64,000 nucleotides of DNA. Origin: Silvimonas iriomotensis. Lineage in GTDB: Bacteria > Pseudomonadota > Gammaproteobacteria > Burkholderiales > Chitinibacteraceae. A program made the translations under genes and the position numbers. Under the pieces are notes generated by a model that saw only the letters and a list, made by a program, of their open reading frames with translations, had not been told where the DNA came from and searched no databases. Below are positions 50,287 through 59,674 of this stretch, one piece after another (position 1 is the first letter of the stretch; each line of letters starts with the position of its first letter). The DNA is taken from assembly GCF_014645535.1 (NCBI RefSeq), contig NZ_BMLX01000002.1:558001-622000 (forward strand), read 5' to 3'.

Positions 50287-52428
50287 ATGTTCCCCTTCCC
50301 CTTGCGCCCCCTGGCCCTGTTGCTGGCCGGCTGCTCACTGCCCCAGCTTGCCCTGGCCGATAACCCGGCCACTGCGGCTGAAATTCCCGTCATCACCGTC
50401 ACGGCAGAGCGCCTGAAAAATGCGCGCATTGAGCTGTCGCCGGATGTCGGCACCACGGTCTATCACATTGATCGCAGCACCATAGACAGCTTCGGCCGCG
50501 GCGATGCGGCCGCGTTTGACCAGGTGTTGCTGCGCCTGCCGGGCGTGGATGCAGACTCTAAAGGCTCTGGCTCGCTGCACGTGCGCGATGATCACGGCAA
50601 TGTGCAATACCGGGTTGATGGCGTGCAGTTGCCCGAGGCGATCTCCGGCTTTGGCTCAGCGTTTGATACGCGCTATGTGGACAGCCTGGATTTCCTGACC
50701 GGCGCGCTGCCTGCGCAGTACGGCCTGCGCACGGCGGGCGTGGTGGATATCCAGACGCGTTCCGGCCCGGTTGCACCGGGCGGGCGCGTGGGCGTGGAAG
50801 TCGGCAGCCACGATACCGTTGCCCCCAGTGCGGCCTTGTTTGGCAGCGCCGGGCGGCTGAACTATTACTTGTCCGGCAGTTATCTCAGCAGCGCAGCCGG
50901 GCTGGAAAACCCGCAACCCACGCGCAACCCGCTGCACGACGACACCTGGCAATCGCGCAGTTTTGGCAACCTGCAATACTTTGTGGATGAACAAACCCGC
51001 GTCGGCCTTTTGTTTGGCACCTACAACGGGCGTTATGAAATCCCCGCCAATCCGGATCAGGCCCCGGCATATGCCCTGGCCGGCGTGAGCGATCCGGCCA
51101 CCGGCCTGAACAACTACCCGTCCAGCCAGGTGGATGAACGCCAGCGTGAGGTCAATCGCTTTGTCGCGGTGTCGTTCCAGCAAAATCTGGATACCGTGGA
51201 TTACCAGCTCTCGGTGTTCCATCAGTATTCAGACCTGCATTTTTATCCCGACCAGGTGGGGGATCTGGTCTACAACGGCGTGGCTTCAGACACTTTCCGT
51301 TCCAACTCGGCCAACGGCCTGCAGCTGGATGCCGCCTGGCGGGTCAGCCCCGCGCACACCTTGCGGGCCGGCGGCCAGTTGCAGCGCCAGGGCACGGCCA
51401 GCAACAACGCGGTGTCGGTATTTGCGGTGGATGACACCGGCGCCCAGACCAGCAATGTGCCATTCACCATCGTTGATAACAGCAGCAAAACCGGCACCCT
51501 CGTCAGCGTGTACGCGCAAGATGAATGGCGCCTCAGCCCGGTACTGACCCTCAATTACGGCCTGCGTTTTGATGAGGTCTCTGCCTTCACCCAGGAACAC
51601 CAGTTCAGCCCGCGCATCAACCTGGCCTGGCAAGCCAGTGACAACACGCTGATCCACGCCGGCTATTCGCGTTATTTCACGCCGCCGCCGCAAGAACTGG
51701 CCTCGCAATCGAGCATTGATCTGTACAGCGGCACCACCAACCAGCCGGCGGTATCGACCTCTGACAGCGTCAAGGCCGAGCGCACGCATTACTTTGATAT
51801 CGGCGCCAGCCACAAACTGACCCCGGCGCTGACACTGGCCCTGGACGCCTATTACAAACGCATCCGCAACCTGCTGGACGAAGGCCAGTTTGGCCAGGCA
51901 CTGATCCTCTCGCCCTTCAACTACGAACAAGGCTACGCCCGCGGCGTCGAGTTTTCTGCCACCTGGGGCAGCGGCCCGTGGAACGGCTACCTGAACGTGG
52001 CGTACCAGAAGGCGCAAGGCAAGCACATTGTCTCTGGCCAGTCTTTGTTTGATCCGGATGAACTGGCGTATATCGCCAACCACGATATCTATCTGGACCA
52101 CGACCAGACCTGGACCGCGTCGTCAGGCGTGAGCTACCGTTTCGGCCAGAATCTGGTCAGCGGCGACATGCTATTTGGCAGCGGCCTCAGACGCACCCCG
52201 GACGGCGGCGCGCCCAACAGCGCCTCGCTGCCGTCGTACACCGTGTTCAACACCGCGTATACGCACACCTGGAAAACCGCCAGCAACCTGCAGATTGAAG
52301 GCCGCCTGGCGTTGCTTAACGTGTTCGATCACGTTTACCTGCTGCGCGACGGCACCGGCGTAGGCGTCGGCGCCCCGCAATACGGCGCACGCAGAAGCGT
52401 GTACGGCAGCGTGACGACGACCTTCTGA
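50287..52428 (+). CDS. TonB-dependent outer-membrane receptor
   Basis: This 713-residue protein has a signal peptide ending near QLALA/D, a TonB box-like 'IPVITVTAER', and a plug with 'FDQVLLRLPGVDADSKGSGSLHVRDDHGNVQYRVDGVQLPEAISGFGSAFDTRYVDSLDFLTGALPAQYGLRTAGVVDIQTRSG'. The barrel ends 'YGARRSVYGSVTTTF' with terminal Phe. No Fur box precedes it; instead a perfect inverted repeat does, so the ligand may not be iron (zinc, a sugar or a vitamin are possible). The longer frame from 50224 would start inside the repeat; 50287 has AGAGAG before it. Confidence 0.92.
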   Translation: MFPFPLRPLALLLAGCSLPQLALADNPATAAEIPVITVTAERLKNARIELSPDVGTTVYHIDRSTIDSFGRGDAAAFDQVLLRLPGVDADSKGSGSLHVRDDHGNVQYRVDGVQLPEAISGFGSAFDTRYVDSLDFLTGALPAQYGLRTAGVVDIQTRSGPVAPGGRVGVEVGSHDTVAPSAALFGSAGRLNYYLSGSYLSSAAGLENPQPTRNPLHDDTWQSRSFGNLQYFVDEQTRVGLLFGTYNGRYEIPANPDQAPAYALAGVSDPATGLNNYPSSQVDERQREVNRFVAVSFQQNLDTVDYQLSVFHQYSDLHFYPDQVGDLVYNGVASDTFRSNSANGLQLDAAWRVSPAHTLRAGGQLQRQGTASNNAVSVFAVDDTGAQTSNVPFTIVDNSSKTGTLVSVYAQDEWRLSPVLTLNYGLRFDEVSAFTQEHQFSPRINLAWQASDNTLIHAGYSRYFTPPPQELASQSSIDLYSGTTNQPAVSTSDSVKAERTHYFDIGASHKLTPALTLALDAYYKRIRNLLDEGQFGQALILSPFNYEQGYARGVEFSATWGSGPWNGYLNVAYQKAQGKHIVSGQSLFDPDELAYIANHDIYLDHDQTWTASSGVSYRFGQNLVSGDMLFGSGLRRTPDGGAPNSASLPSYTVFNTAYTHTWKTASNLQIEGRLALLNVFDHVYLLRDGTGVGVGAPQYGARRSVYGSVTTTF

Positions 52429-52476
52429 CGAACTGATCCGGGCAAGCCTGCCGGGCCGGATGGCCTGGCAGGTGAT

Positions 52477-53379
52477 TCACATCCGCACCCTCTCCACCAG
52501 AAAATCCAGCAGCGCCCGCACCCGTAGCGGCAGGTAACTGCCCTGGCCGACAAACACGGCGTGCACTTCTTCTTCGTCGCCCGGGTTGGCGTGTTCCAGC
52601 ACGGGCACCAGGCGCCCGGCGGCGATGTCGTCCTTGACCTGGAATGCGGCCAGCCGTGCCAGCCCCAGCCCGGCCAGCGCCAGGTGGCGCAGCGCTTCGC
52701 CATCGCTGGCTTGGGCGTTGCCGCTCACCGGCACGGTGATGTCCTGGCCTTCGTGGCGCAGCGGCCAGCCGGATTGTGAGCGCGCATAGTTTGCCCCCAG
52801 CCGGTTGTGCGCCAGCAGGTCATCCGGCGTTACGGGCGTGCCGTGGCGCGCCAGGCAAGCGGGGGCGGCGACGATTATCATGCGGGTCTGGCCCAGTTTG
52901 CGGGCGGTCAGGCTGGATGACTTGAGCGGCCCGGCGCGCACGGCGACATCGGTGCGCTGTTCCAGGATATCCACCACTTCATCCGTCAGCACGATATCCA
53001 GCGTGACATCCGGATACTGCGTCAGAAACTGCGGCGTCAGCGGCAACAGAAAGTGATGGCCAAAGGGCACGTTGGCGTTGATGCGCACCCGGCCGCGCGG
53101 CGTGCTGTGAATGCTGGCGCAGCGCTCGGCTTCATCCAGATCAGCCAGCACGCGGATACCGCGCTCGTAAAACACGCAGCCTTCCGGCGTCAGTTTCAAC
53201 TGGCGGGTAGAGCGGTTGATCAGCCGCGCGCCCAGCCGTTGTTCCAGCCGCGACACCAGTTTGCTGACGGCAGAAGGCGTCATGTTGCAGGCGCGGGCAG
53301 CGGCAGAAAACCCGCCCAGTTCGATCACGCGGACAAAGACTTCCAGCTCGCCGGCGCGGTTGATATCCAGTCTGGCCAT
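52477..53379 (-). CDS. LysR-family transcriptional regulator
   Basis: This 300-residue protein has an N-terminal HTH 'LEVFVRVIELGGFSAAARACNMTPSAVSKLVSRLEQRLGARLINRSTRQLKLTPEG' and an effector domain 'RGRVRINANVPFGHHFLLPLTPQFLTQYPDVTLDIVLTDEVVDILEQRTDVAVR', the DsdC/CrgA-like subgroup. It is divergent from the SGNH hydrolase (83 bases between starts), which it may control. Confidence 0.9.
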   Translation of the reverse strand: MARLDINRAGELEVFVRVIELGGFSAAARACNMTPSAVSKLVSRLEQRLGARLINRSTRQLKLTPEGCVFYERGIRVLADLDEAERCASIHSTPRGRVRINANVPFGHHFLLPLTPQFLTQYPDVTLDIVLTDEVVDILEQRTDVAVRAGPLKSSSLTARKLGQTRMIIVAAPACLARHGTPVTPDDLLAHNRLGANYARSQSGWPLRHEGQDITVPVSGNAQASDGEALRHLALAGLGLARLAAFQVKDDIAAGRLVPVLEHANPGDEEEVHAVFVGQGSYLPLRVRALLDFLVERVRM

Positions 53380-53461
53380 GAATTGAGGTCACAAATGTTG
53401 TTCCTGGCTGCAGTCTAGTTCATTCATGTCGTTGATTTCATCATTGACTCACCACTTAACG

Positions 53462-54769
53462 ATGAAGTCACAGACGATGCAAACCCATTTGTTTATCCGC
53501 CCTGCCCCGCTGCGCTGGCTGGCACTGGCCTTGATGATGGTCATGACGCTGGCCCGGGCCGATGCAACACAAGCGCACTGGATTGCCACCTGGACCGCCA
53601 GCCCGCAGCGCGTGTGGGATGCCGGGTTTGTGCTGCCCAGCCGCGTGCCCGATGCGCTGGCGGATCAGACCGTCCGCCAGTCATTGCGCGTCAGCCTTGG
53701 CGGCTCGCAACTGCGTGTGGTGCTGTCCAATACCTATGGCACACAGCCCGTCCAGCTGGGCCGCGCCAGCATTGCGGTGCCGGGTGCCGCACCGCGCGCC
53801 TTGCTGTTTGCCGGCCAGCGCGCGGCCAGCATCGCCCCGGGCGCAACCTTGATCAGCGACCCGTTGGCGCTGCCATTACCCGCGCGGGCCCGGCTGGTGG
53901 TCAATCTGTATCTGCCCCAGGCCACGCCGCTGACCACCTTTCACTGGGACGGCCGGGAAACCGCGTGGATCATGCCGGGCGACCAGACGAGCAGCGCCGC
54001 GCCCGTCGCCATCGCTGCGGCCGGGGTGCAGACCACCAGCGCCCGCATTTTGCTCAGCGGCGTTCTGGTCGATGCCCCGGCACAGACACGCACGGTGGCC
54101 GTGCTGGGTGATTCGATCACCGATGGCGCCACCGCCAGCCTCAACGCCGACACGCGCTGGCCTGATCTGCTGGCGCAACGGCTGGCGCCGCAGGGCGTGG
54201 CGGTCATCAATGCTGGTATTTCCGGCGGGCGTTTGTTGTCTGATGGCATGGGCGAGAACGCCAGCGCGCGGCTGATGCGGGATGTACTGGCGCAGCCCGG
54301 CGTCGATACGCTGATTGTGCTGCTGGGGATCAACGACATCAGCTGGCCCGGCACCGCGTTTGCCCCGCACGCCGCGCGGCCGACACTGGCCATGCTGACC
54401 GCGGGCTACACCAGGCTGATCGCCCAGGCCCACGCGCACGGCCTGCGGGTGATCGGGGGCACGCTCACGCCTTTTCAGGGGGCCTTGCCGGGCACACCGC
54501 TGGATAACTACTACCAGCCAGACAAAGATACGCTGCGCCAGCAGGTTAACCAGTGGATCAGAACCAGCCAGGCGTTTGACGGGGTGATTGATTTTGACGC
54601 GCAGCTGCGCGACCCGGCCAACCCGCTGCGGCTCAATGCCGCGTATGACTCGGGCGATCATCTGCACCCGGGCGATGCCGGCAACCAGGCCATGGCCGAT
54701 GCGGTTGACCTTAATGTGCTGCTGGCGCGGCCAGATGTGACTGGAAAAACGTCGTCACTTGCGCATTGA
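53462..54769 (+). CDS. Exported SGNH/GDSL hydrolase
   Basis: This protein is about 435 residues. A signal peptide (WLALALMMVMTLARADA) is followed by a beta-sandwich N-domain and the SGNH core: block I VLGDSITDG with nucleophile Ser218, block II Gly in 'NAGISGGRLL', block III 'LLGINDISWPG' with Asn, and block V 'SGDHLHPGDAGNQAMADAV' with Asp and His. These enzymes are esterases or lipases, often acting on polysaccharide acyl groups. The 3' end overlaps the convergent hydrolase gene by 59 bases. ATG 53477 is an alternative start. Confidence 0.9.
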   Translation: MKSQTMQTHLFIRPAPLRWLALALMMVMTLARADATQAHWIATWTASPQRVWDAGFVLPSRVPDALADQTVRQSLRVSLGGSQLRVVLSNTYGTQPVQLGRASIAVPGAAPRALLFAGQRAASIAPGATLISDPLALPLPARARLVVNLYLPQATPLTTFHWDGRETAWIMPGDQTSSAAPVAIAAAGVQTTSARILLSGVLVDAPAQTRTVAVLGDSITDGATASLNADTRWPDLLAQRLAPQGVAVINAGISGGRLLSDGMGENASARLMRDVLAQPGVDTLIVLLGINDISWPGTAFAPHAARPTLAMLTAGYTRLIAQAHAHGLRVIGGTLTPFQGALPGTPLDNYYQPDKDTLRQQVNQWIRTSQAFDGVIDFDAQLRDPANPLRLNAAYDSGDHLHPGDAGNQAMADAVDLNVLLARPDVTGKTSSLAH

Positions 54770-55685
54770 AGTGCTGATGAAACGCCACGCGGTCAAACCC
54801 CGGCCGATCGTTACACAGGCCGGGCCGGGCTGCGGCCATTTGCGCCGGGCATGGCGCCAGGAAACTGAAGTGGCCCGCCCCTGCCACGCTGTAGAACTCC
54901 GGCGCATGGGGCAGCGCGGCGCGAATGGCGGCGACACTCTCTGGCGTCACGCCATCGCCACCATAGGCGGAGGCCCACAACTGCACCGGCACCGTGATCT
55001 GCGCCAGCCCGGCGGCGTTAAACACGGACAGCGGGTCCACAATCACGGCGGCCTTGATCCGGGTATCGGCTGGCGGCCAGGGCGGCAGCGGGCCTTTGAT
55101 TTCCGTGCAGAACGGCAAGTCAGGCTGATGCACGCAAAAGGCTGCGCCCTGTTTGAGATCCGGCACCGCGCCAATACTGACAAGGCCGGTATACCCGCCG
55201 CGGGAAAACCCGAAAAAACCGATGGCTTGCGGGTTGATATGGCTGGCCTGCGGCCAGTTGCGGGTCATCCAGGAAATCAGGCGCGAGATATCCCGAGGGC
55301 GCGCGTAAAACGGCGCGACATGCATCTGCTGGCTCAGGTCTTCAAAGTTGTCGCCGGGATGATTGATGGCGGCCACCACAAAGCCGGCCTCCGCCAGCGT
55401 CATGGCGGTATCCAGATGTCCCAGGGCGCTGCCGCCAGTGCCGTGCGACATCACCACCAGCGGCAGCTGATCGCCTTGCACCGGCGCATCTTTGGCCACA
55501 TTCAGGGTGAACGGGCCCAGTGCCAGCGCCGTGGGCGCGGTGGCGCTCGGATACCAGACCGCGCCCTTGAGCGCCGGGCCCTCGGCATCGGCCGGCACGC
55601 TGATCCAGGCAAAACCGGCAGCGTGCGCACACAGGCTGCTGATGACCAACAGACCGGCAAGTAACCCATGGCGAACCGATTTCAT
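54711..55685 (-). CDS. Exported alpha/beta hydrolase, PAF-acetylhydrolase/dienelactone-hydrolase-like
   Basis: This 324-residue protein has a signal peptide (LLAGLLVISSLCAHAA). The fold has 'LPLVVMSHGTGGSALGHLDTAMTLAEAGFVVAAINHPGDN', the oxyanion and strand regions, and nucleophile elbow GFSRGG. The acid in 'VIVDPLSVF' and the histidine in 'AGHFSF' complete the triad. It may cleave esters; the substrate is unknown. ATG overlaps the stop of the AraC gene (ATGA), so the pair is an operon. Confidence 0.87.
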   Translation of the reverse strand: MKSVRHGLLAGLLVISSLCAHAAGFAWISVPADAEGPALKGAVWYPSATAPTALALGPFTLNVAKDAPVQGDQLPLVVMSHGTGGSALGHLDTAMTLAEAGFVVAAINHPGDNFEDLSQQMHVAPFYARPRDISRLISWMTRNWPQASHINPQAIGFFGFSRGGYTGLVSIGAVPDLKQGAAFCVHQPDLPFCTEIKGPLPPWPPADTRIKAAVIVDPLSVFNAAGLAQITVPVQLWASAYGGDGVTPESVAAIRAALPHAPEFYSVAGAGHFSFLAPCPAQMAAARPGLCNDRPGFDRVAFHQHFNAQVTTFFQSHLAAPAAH

Positions 55686-56506
55686 GCACCAGCTCCTTCA
55701 AGGGCGCCCAGCGCGCGCACGGGAATCATCAACCGGGTTTGCAGCGCGGCAAGCGCGGTGTCTCTGGGCGAGTTCAGATAGTGTTCCAGCACAGGGCGGT
55801 TCTCTGGCTCATAACCGCTCTGGGGCAACCACGTGGCATACAGCGCACTGATGGCCGCGCCGATCTGCGTATACGGGCCGGTCAGCGTATGCACGGCGTA
55901 CAGGCCAGGCAAAATACTGAGGGTCTGCACGTCTGGCGTGGGCGGCAGCGGGGTAGCCAGTTCTGCGCCAGCGTAATAGACAAAGTCTTCACCTTGCTCC
56001 GGATCGCCCCAGGCCAGCCCCAGCCGGGCGCGCACCGGCGTTTGCCCCAGCAGCAGACGCAGCCGGCGCTGGGTATGCGCAATGGTGGCCGGCGGGCCCA
56101 CGTGGCGCAGGGCGTGGATATGCAGCGCCGGCAGGGTTTCCAGCGAGACCACCGGGCCGGCCTGCAAGCGCTGGCGAAATGCCAGCGGCGAGGCGCCCGC
56201 AAACTGGCGGAACGCGCGGGAAAACGCTTGCGGGCTATCGTAGCCGGCATCCTGGCCGATCCGGGTAACGCTGGGTTCGGTGCGGACCAGTTGCCGCGTG
56301 GCCTGTGCCAGCCGCACCCGGCGGATGGTGGCGGCCACGGTCTCACCCGTGACGCTGAGATAAACCCGGTGAAAATGAAACGGCGAAAAATGCGCCAGCG
56401 CTGCCAGACTGTGCAGCGTGTGATCGGCCAGCGGCTCACGCACGATGGCGGCCACAGCCAGAGCGATGCGCTCACGGTAAAGCGCCTGGGATTGTCGCGG
56501 GTTCAT
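55682..56506 (-). CDS. AraC-family regulator with GyrI-like domain
   Basis: This 274-residue protein has the AraC DNA-binding domain first ('REPLADHTLHSLAALAHFSPFHFHRVYLSVTGETVAATIRRVRLAQATRQLVRTEPSVTRIGQDAGYDSPQAFSRAFRQFAGASPLAFRQ'). The rest is a GyrI/Rob-like effector domain ('LPALHIHALRHVGPPATIAHTQRRLRLLL'). The start at 56506 gives MNPRQSQ. It is translationally coupled to the downstream alpha/beta hydrolase. Confidence 0.88.
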   Translation of the reverse strand: MNPRQSQALYRERIALAVAAIVREPLADHTLHSLAALAHFSPFHFHRVYLSVTGETVAATIRRVRLAQATRQLVRTEPSVTRIGQDAGYDSPQAFSRAFRQFAGASPLAFRQRLQAGPVVSLETLPALHIHALRHVGPPATIAHTQRRLRLLLGQTPVRARLGLAWGDPEQGEDFVYYAGAELATPLPPTPDVQTLSILPGLYAVHTLTGPYTQIGAAISALYATWLPQSGYEPENRPVLEHYLNSPRDTALAALQTRLMIPVRALGALEGAGA

Positions 56507-56585
56507 GCTGCGCAGTATTGCGCATGAATGGCCCGCGCACTTAGCCGCAATTGCGAAATTGAAGAACGGCAAAACGGCGGCACCA

Positions 56586-56615
56586 CAACGGCCGGTCTGA
56601 CAGAACCGGCCGTTG
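56586..56615 (-). terminator. Hairpin after the sugar ABC ATPase
   Basis: CAACGGCCGGT (56586-56596) and ACCGGCCGTTG (56605-56615) pair over 11 bp. It lies five bases past the ATPase stop on the minus strand. The T-run is weak and distant. Confidence 0.6.
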
Positions 56616-56619
56616 CAGA

Positions 56620-57711
56620 TCAGTTGACCGCCACGCCTTGCTGATCAAACAAACGGCAGGCGGCGGGGTTAAAGCTCAGGCCGATCAGCGGGTTGTCGCC
56701 ATCCAGCTGGATATTCATGGGCACCTTGGCCACCACGCGCTGATCACTGTGCAAGAGCTTGCTATGCACCACCTGGTGGTCGCCAAGGTGTTCCACAAAA
56801 TCAACGCGTGCCGCCAGACCCTCGCCCCCGGCCGTAATGTGCACATGCTCCGGCCGGATACCCAGCGTGGCGGGCAGACCCTGTTGATCCATGGTTACAT
56901 TGGGCACGGTAATGCGATGCCCGCCGCCGATCTCTACCCCCACGCCATCACTGCGGCTGGCCGAGGCCGGCGCGCACGCAATGAAGTTCATGGTGGGCGA
57001 GCCCAGAAAGCCGGCGACAAACTGGTTGGCCGGGCGCTCGTACAGCGCCACGGGTGGCCCCATTTGCGCCACCGTGCCCTGGTTGAACACCGCAATGCGC
57101 GTGCCCAGCGTCATGGCTTCCACCTGGTCGTGCGTCACGTAGATCATGGTGGTGCCCAGTTCTTTATGCAGCCGGGCCAGTTCGATCCGCATGTTCACGC
57201 GCAAGGCGGCATCCAGGTTGGAGAGCGGCTCGTCAAACAAAAACACCTTGGGCTTGCGCACAATGGCGCGGCCAATGGCCACCCGTTGCCGCTGCCCGCC
57301 CGACAAGGCGCGCGGCTTGCGCTCCAGCAAGTGCGACAATTGCAAAATCTCTGCCGCCTTGCCGACCGTCTCGCGCACTGCACGCGGGTCATGGCCGGCC
57401 AGCTTGAGCGCAAAGCCCATGTTCTCGCCCACCGTCATGTGCGGGTACAGCGCGTAGCTCTGGAACACCATGGCCACACCGCGCTCGGACGGGGCGATAT
57501 CGTTGGCGCGCACGCCATCAATCATCAGGCTGCCGCTGCTGATGTCTTCCAGCCCGGCAATCATGCGCAGCATGGTCGATTTACCGCAGCCGGACGGGCC
57601 GACAAACACGACAAACTCGCCGTCGTGGATGTCCATCGACAAATCCTTGATGATCTGCGGCCCGGCCGGGTCGTACTGTTTGACGATGTGTCTGAGTTGC
57701 AAGCTGGCCAT
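56620..57711 (-). CDS. Sugar ABC transporter ATPase, UgpC/MalK type
   Basis: This 363-residue protein has Walker A GPSGCGKST (residues 38-46), signature 'LSGGQRQRVAIGRAIV', Walker B 'VFLFDEPLSNLDAALRVNMRIEL', switch 'YVTHDQVEAMTLGTRIAVF', and the MalK-type TOBE domain ('TLGIRPEHVHIT'). It energises the permeases encoded further along. GAGGAG precedes ATG 57711. It is last in the operon, ten bases after the GH127 stop. Confidence 0.93.
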   Translation of the reverse strand: MASLQLRHIVKQYDPAGPQIIKDLSMDIHDGEFVVFVGPSGCGKSTMLRMIAGLEDISSGSLMIDGVRANDIAPSERGVAMVFQSYALYPHMTVGENMGFALKLAGHDPRAVRETVGKAAEILQLSHLLERKPRALSGGQRQRVAIGRAIVRKPKVFLFDEPLSNLDAALRVNMRIELARLHKELGTTMIYVTHDQVEAMTLGTRIAVFNQGTVAQMGPPVALYERPANQFVAGFLGSPTMNFIACAPASASRSDGVGVEIGGGHRITVPNVTMDQQGLPATLGIRPEHVHITAGGEGLAARVDFVEHLGDHQVVHSKLLHSDQRVVAKVPMNIQLDGDNPLIGLSFNPAACRLFDQQGVAVN

Positions 57712-57721
57712 GATCCGCTCC

Positions 57722-59650
57722 TCAGGCGCCGCAGCCGCACTGGCCGTCATGCGCCAGCCAGACCGCCATTCTGGAAGCGCCGCGGTTTTGCCAGACAAAA
57801 TACGGGATGGCGCGCAGCGGCTGGCTGGGCCCGGCGCTCTGGCTGGCGGTGGTCACCGGCCGGTACAGGGCATTGCGCCAGGCATCGTCGGGCGTCTGGC
57901 GGTGGGCGGCGCCGTTGAGCACCATCACCCCGCCCAGCAGGCCAGGTTCAAACACCGCCTCAAGCGGCACATCGCCCTTGAGCACCAGGTCTTGCAGATC
58001 GCCGCCCGGGTGATCAACGCCTTCCAGGCAATACAGCACCGGCCCGCGTGACAACGCCACGCGTCCGGCGTTGTCGTGCAGGTGCGGATGGCTTTGCCAG
58101 ATCTGGATGGTCATGGGGAAATCCAGCGCGATCACGTCGCCCGGTTTCCATAGCCGCTCAATGGTCAGGTACTCGCCCGGCACCACGCGGCCGGCCACGG
58201 CGTCACCGTTGACCCGCACCGTCGCGCCTTGCTGGCACCAGCCGGGAATACGCACATTGATGGCAAAGCTGCCGGCCGTGCCCACGGTCAGATCAATGTG
58301 GCCATCCCACGGATAGTTGCAACGCAGGGACAGCGCCACCACGCGGTCGCCCAGCGGGATCTGCGCTTCGCTGTGCATGTACAGGTTCACCCAGATTTCG
58401 TCTTCGCTGGTGCTGTAGACGTAACCGGGCAGCTCGGCCAGGGTGCGGGCGACGTTGGGCGGGCAGCAGGCCACGTCGTACCACGGCTGACGGTGATGTT
58501 CGCCATCGTCGGCCAGCGGGTTCACGTAGAAATAGTGTTTCCCGTCCAGCCCCCAGCCTGGCAGCATGCCGTTGTAGAGCGTCCATTCAATCAGATCGGC
58601 ATAGCGGGCGTGCCCGGTGGCGGCCAGCAGGCGGTGGTTCCACATCATGCTGCCGATGGCGGCGCAGGTTTCGGTGTAGGCGCGCTCGTTGGGCAGTTCA
58701 AAATCCTTGCCCAGCGCTTCACCATCATGGCGCGAACCCAGCCCGCCAGAGATATACATGCGGCGGGTGACAAGGTTGGTCCATTGTTTTTCCAGCACGT
58801 CCAGCAAGCTGGTGTCGCCGGTTTCCAGTGCCAGATCAGTCACGCCGCACGCCATGTACAGCGCGCGCACCGCGTGGCCGCACAGCGTGGTCATTTCGCG
58901 GATGGGCACGTGATCCTGAAAGTAGTCCACGCCCCAGCGCCCACCCGTGAGCGTGCGCTGGCCGCGCGCCTCGATAAAGAACCTGGCCTGCTGCAGATAG
59001 CGCGAGTTACCGGTTTCCCGCGCCAGTTCAATCAGCGCCATTTCGATTTCTTCATGGCCATCTACCGCCACGCGCTTGCCTTGTTCAACCGGGCCGAACA
59101 ACTCGCACAAGAGATCAGCAAAGCGGGTGGCCACATTCAAGAGCCGGTCGCTGCCGGTAACGCGGTGATGCGCCACGGCCGCCTGGATCAAATGCCCGCC
59201 GCAGTACATTTCATGCAGGTCTCTGAGATCAGTCCAGCGCAGGTGTTTGCGTTCCAGGCTGAAATACGTGTTGATATAACCATCCGCTTCCTGGGCGTTT
59301 TCGATCAGCGTGATGGCTTCATCAACGTGTTTTTCCAGTTCCGGCACCGGGCCATGAACCTGCGCCCAGGCGGCCGCTTCCAGCCACTTGTAGACGTCTG
59401 AATCGTTAAAAAAAATACCGGCGTACGGGTCGGTGCACTCCCCCGTCAGCCGGCGAAAATTATTCAGCCGGCCCGTGCTCTCCAGCAGGGCATATTGCGA
59501 GGGCAGCGTGACGGCGACATTGCGCGCCATGCGCGGCTGCCAGAAGTCTCCGCCCAGCGTGACTGCGCCAACGGGCACCGGGCGCAGTTGCACATGGCAG
59601 GAACGGCTGAAATCAACGGCATATTTGCTGATCCGATCAGGCGAATTCAT
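57722..59650 (-). CDS. GH127 beta-L-arabinofuranosidase
   Basis: This 642-residue protein has the GH127 (HypBA1) pattern: 'GGDFWQPRMARN', 'TGECTDPYAGIFFNDSDVYKWLEAAAWA', 'EEADGYINTYF'-type 'AQEADGYINTYFSLE', 'LHEMYCGGHLIQAAVAHHRVTG', and the zinc/catalytic residues Glu327, Cys329 and the Cys395-Cys396 pair ('VACCPPNVART'). HypBA1 uses the equivalent Glu, Cys and CysCys. It releases L-arabinose from beta-L-arabinofuranosides. There is no signal peptide, so the substrate is first imported by the adjacent ABC transporter. Confidence 0.92.
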   Translation of the reverse strand: MNSPDRISKYAVDFSRSCHVQLRPVPVGAVTLGGDFWQPRMARNVAVTLPSQYALLESTGRLNNFRRLTGECTDPYAGIFFNDSDVYKWLEAAAWAQVHGPVPELEKHVDEAITLIENAQEADGYINTYFSLERKHLRWTDLRDLHEMYCGGHLIQAAVAHHRVTGSDRLLNVATRFADLLCELFGPVEQGKRVAVDGHEEIEMALIELARETGNSRYLQQARFFIEARGQRTLTGGRWGVDYFQDHVPIREMTTLCGHAVRALYMACGVTDLALETGDTSLLDVLEKQWTNLVTRRMYISGGLGSRHDGEALGKDFELPNERAYTETCAAIGSMMWNHRLLAATGHARYADLIEWTLYNGMLPGWGLDGKHYFYVNPLADDGEHHRQPWYDVACCPPNVARTLAELPGYVYSTSEDEIWVNLYMHSEAQIPLGDRVVALSLRCNYPWDGHIDLTVGTAGSFAINVRIPGWCQQGATVRVNGDAVAGRVVPGEYLTIERLWKPGDVIALDFPMTIQIWQSHPHLHDNAGRVALSRGPVLYCLEGVDHPGGDLQDLVLKGDVPLEAVFEPGLLGGVMVLNGAAHRQTPDDAWRNALYRPVTTASQSAGPSQPLRAIPYFVWQNRGASRMAVWLAHDGQCGCGA

Positions 59651-59674
59651 ACACAACCCCTTGTTTTTCAATCA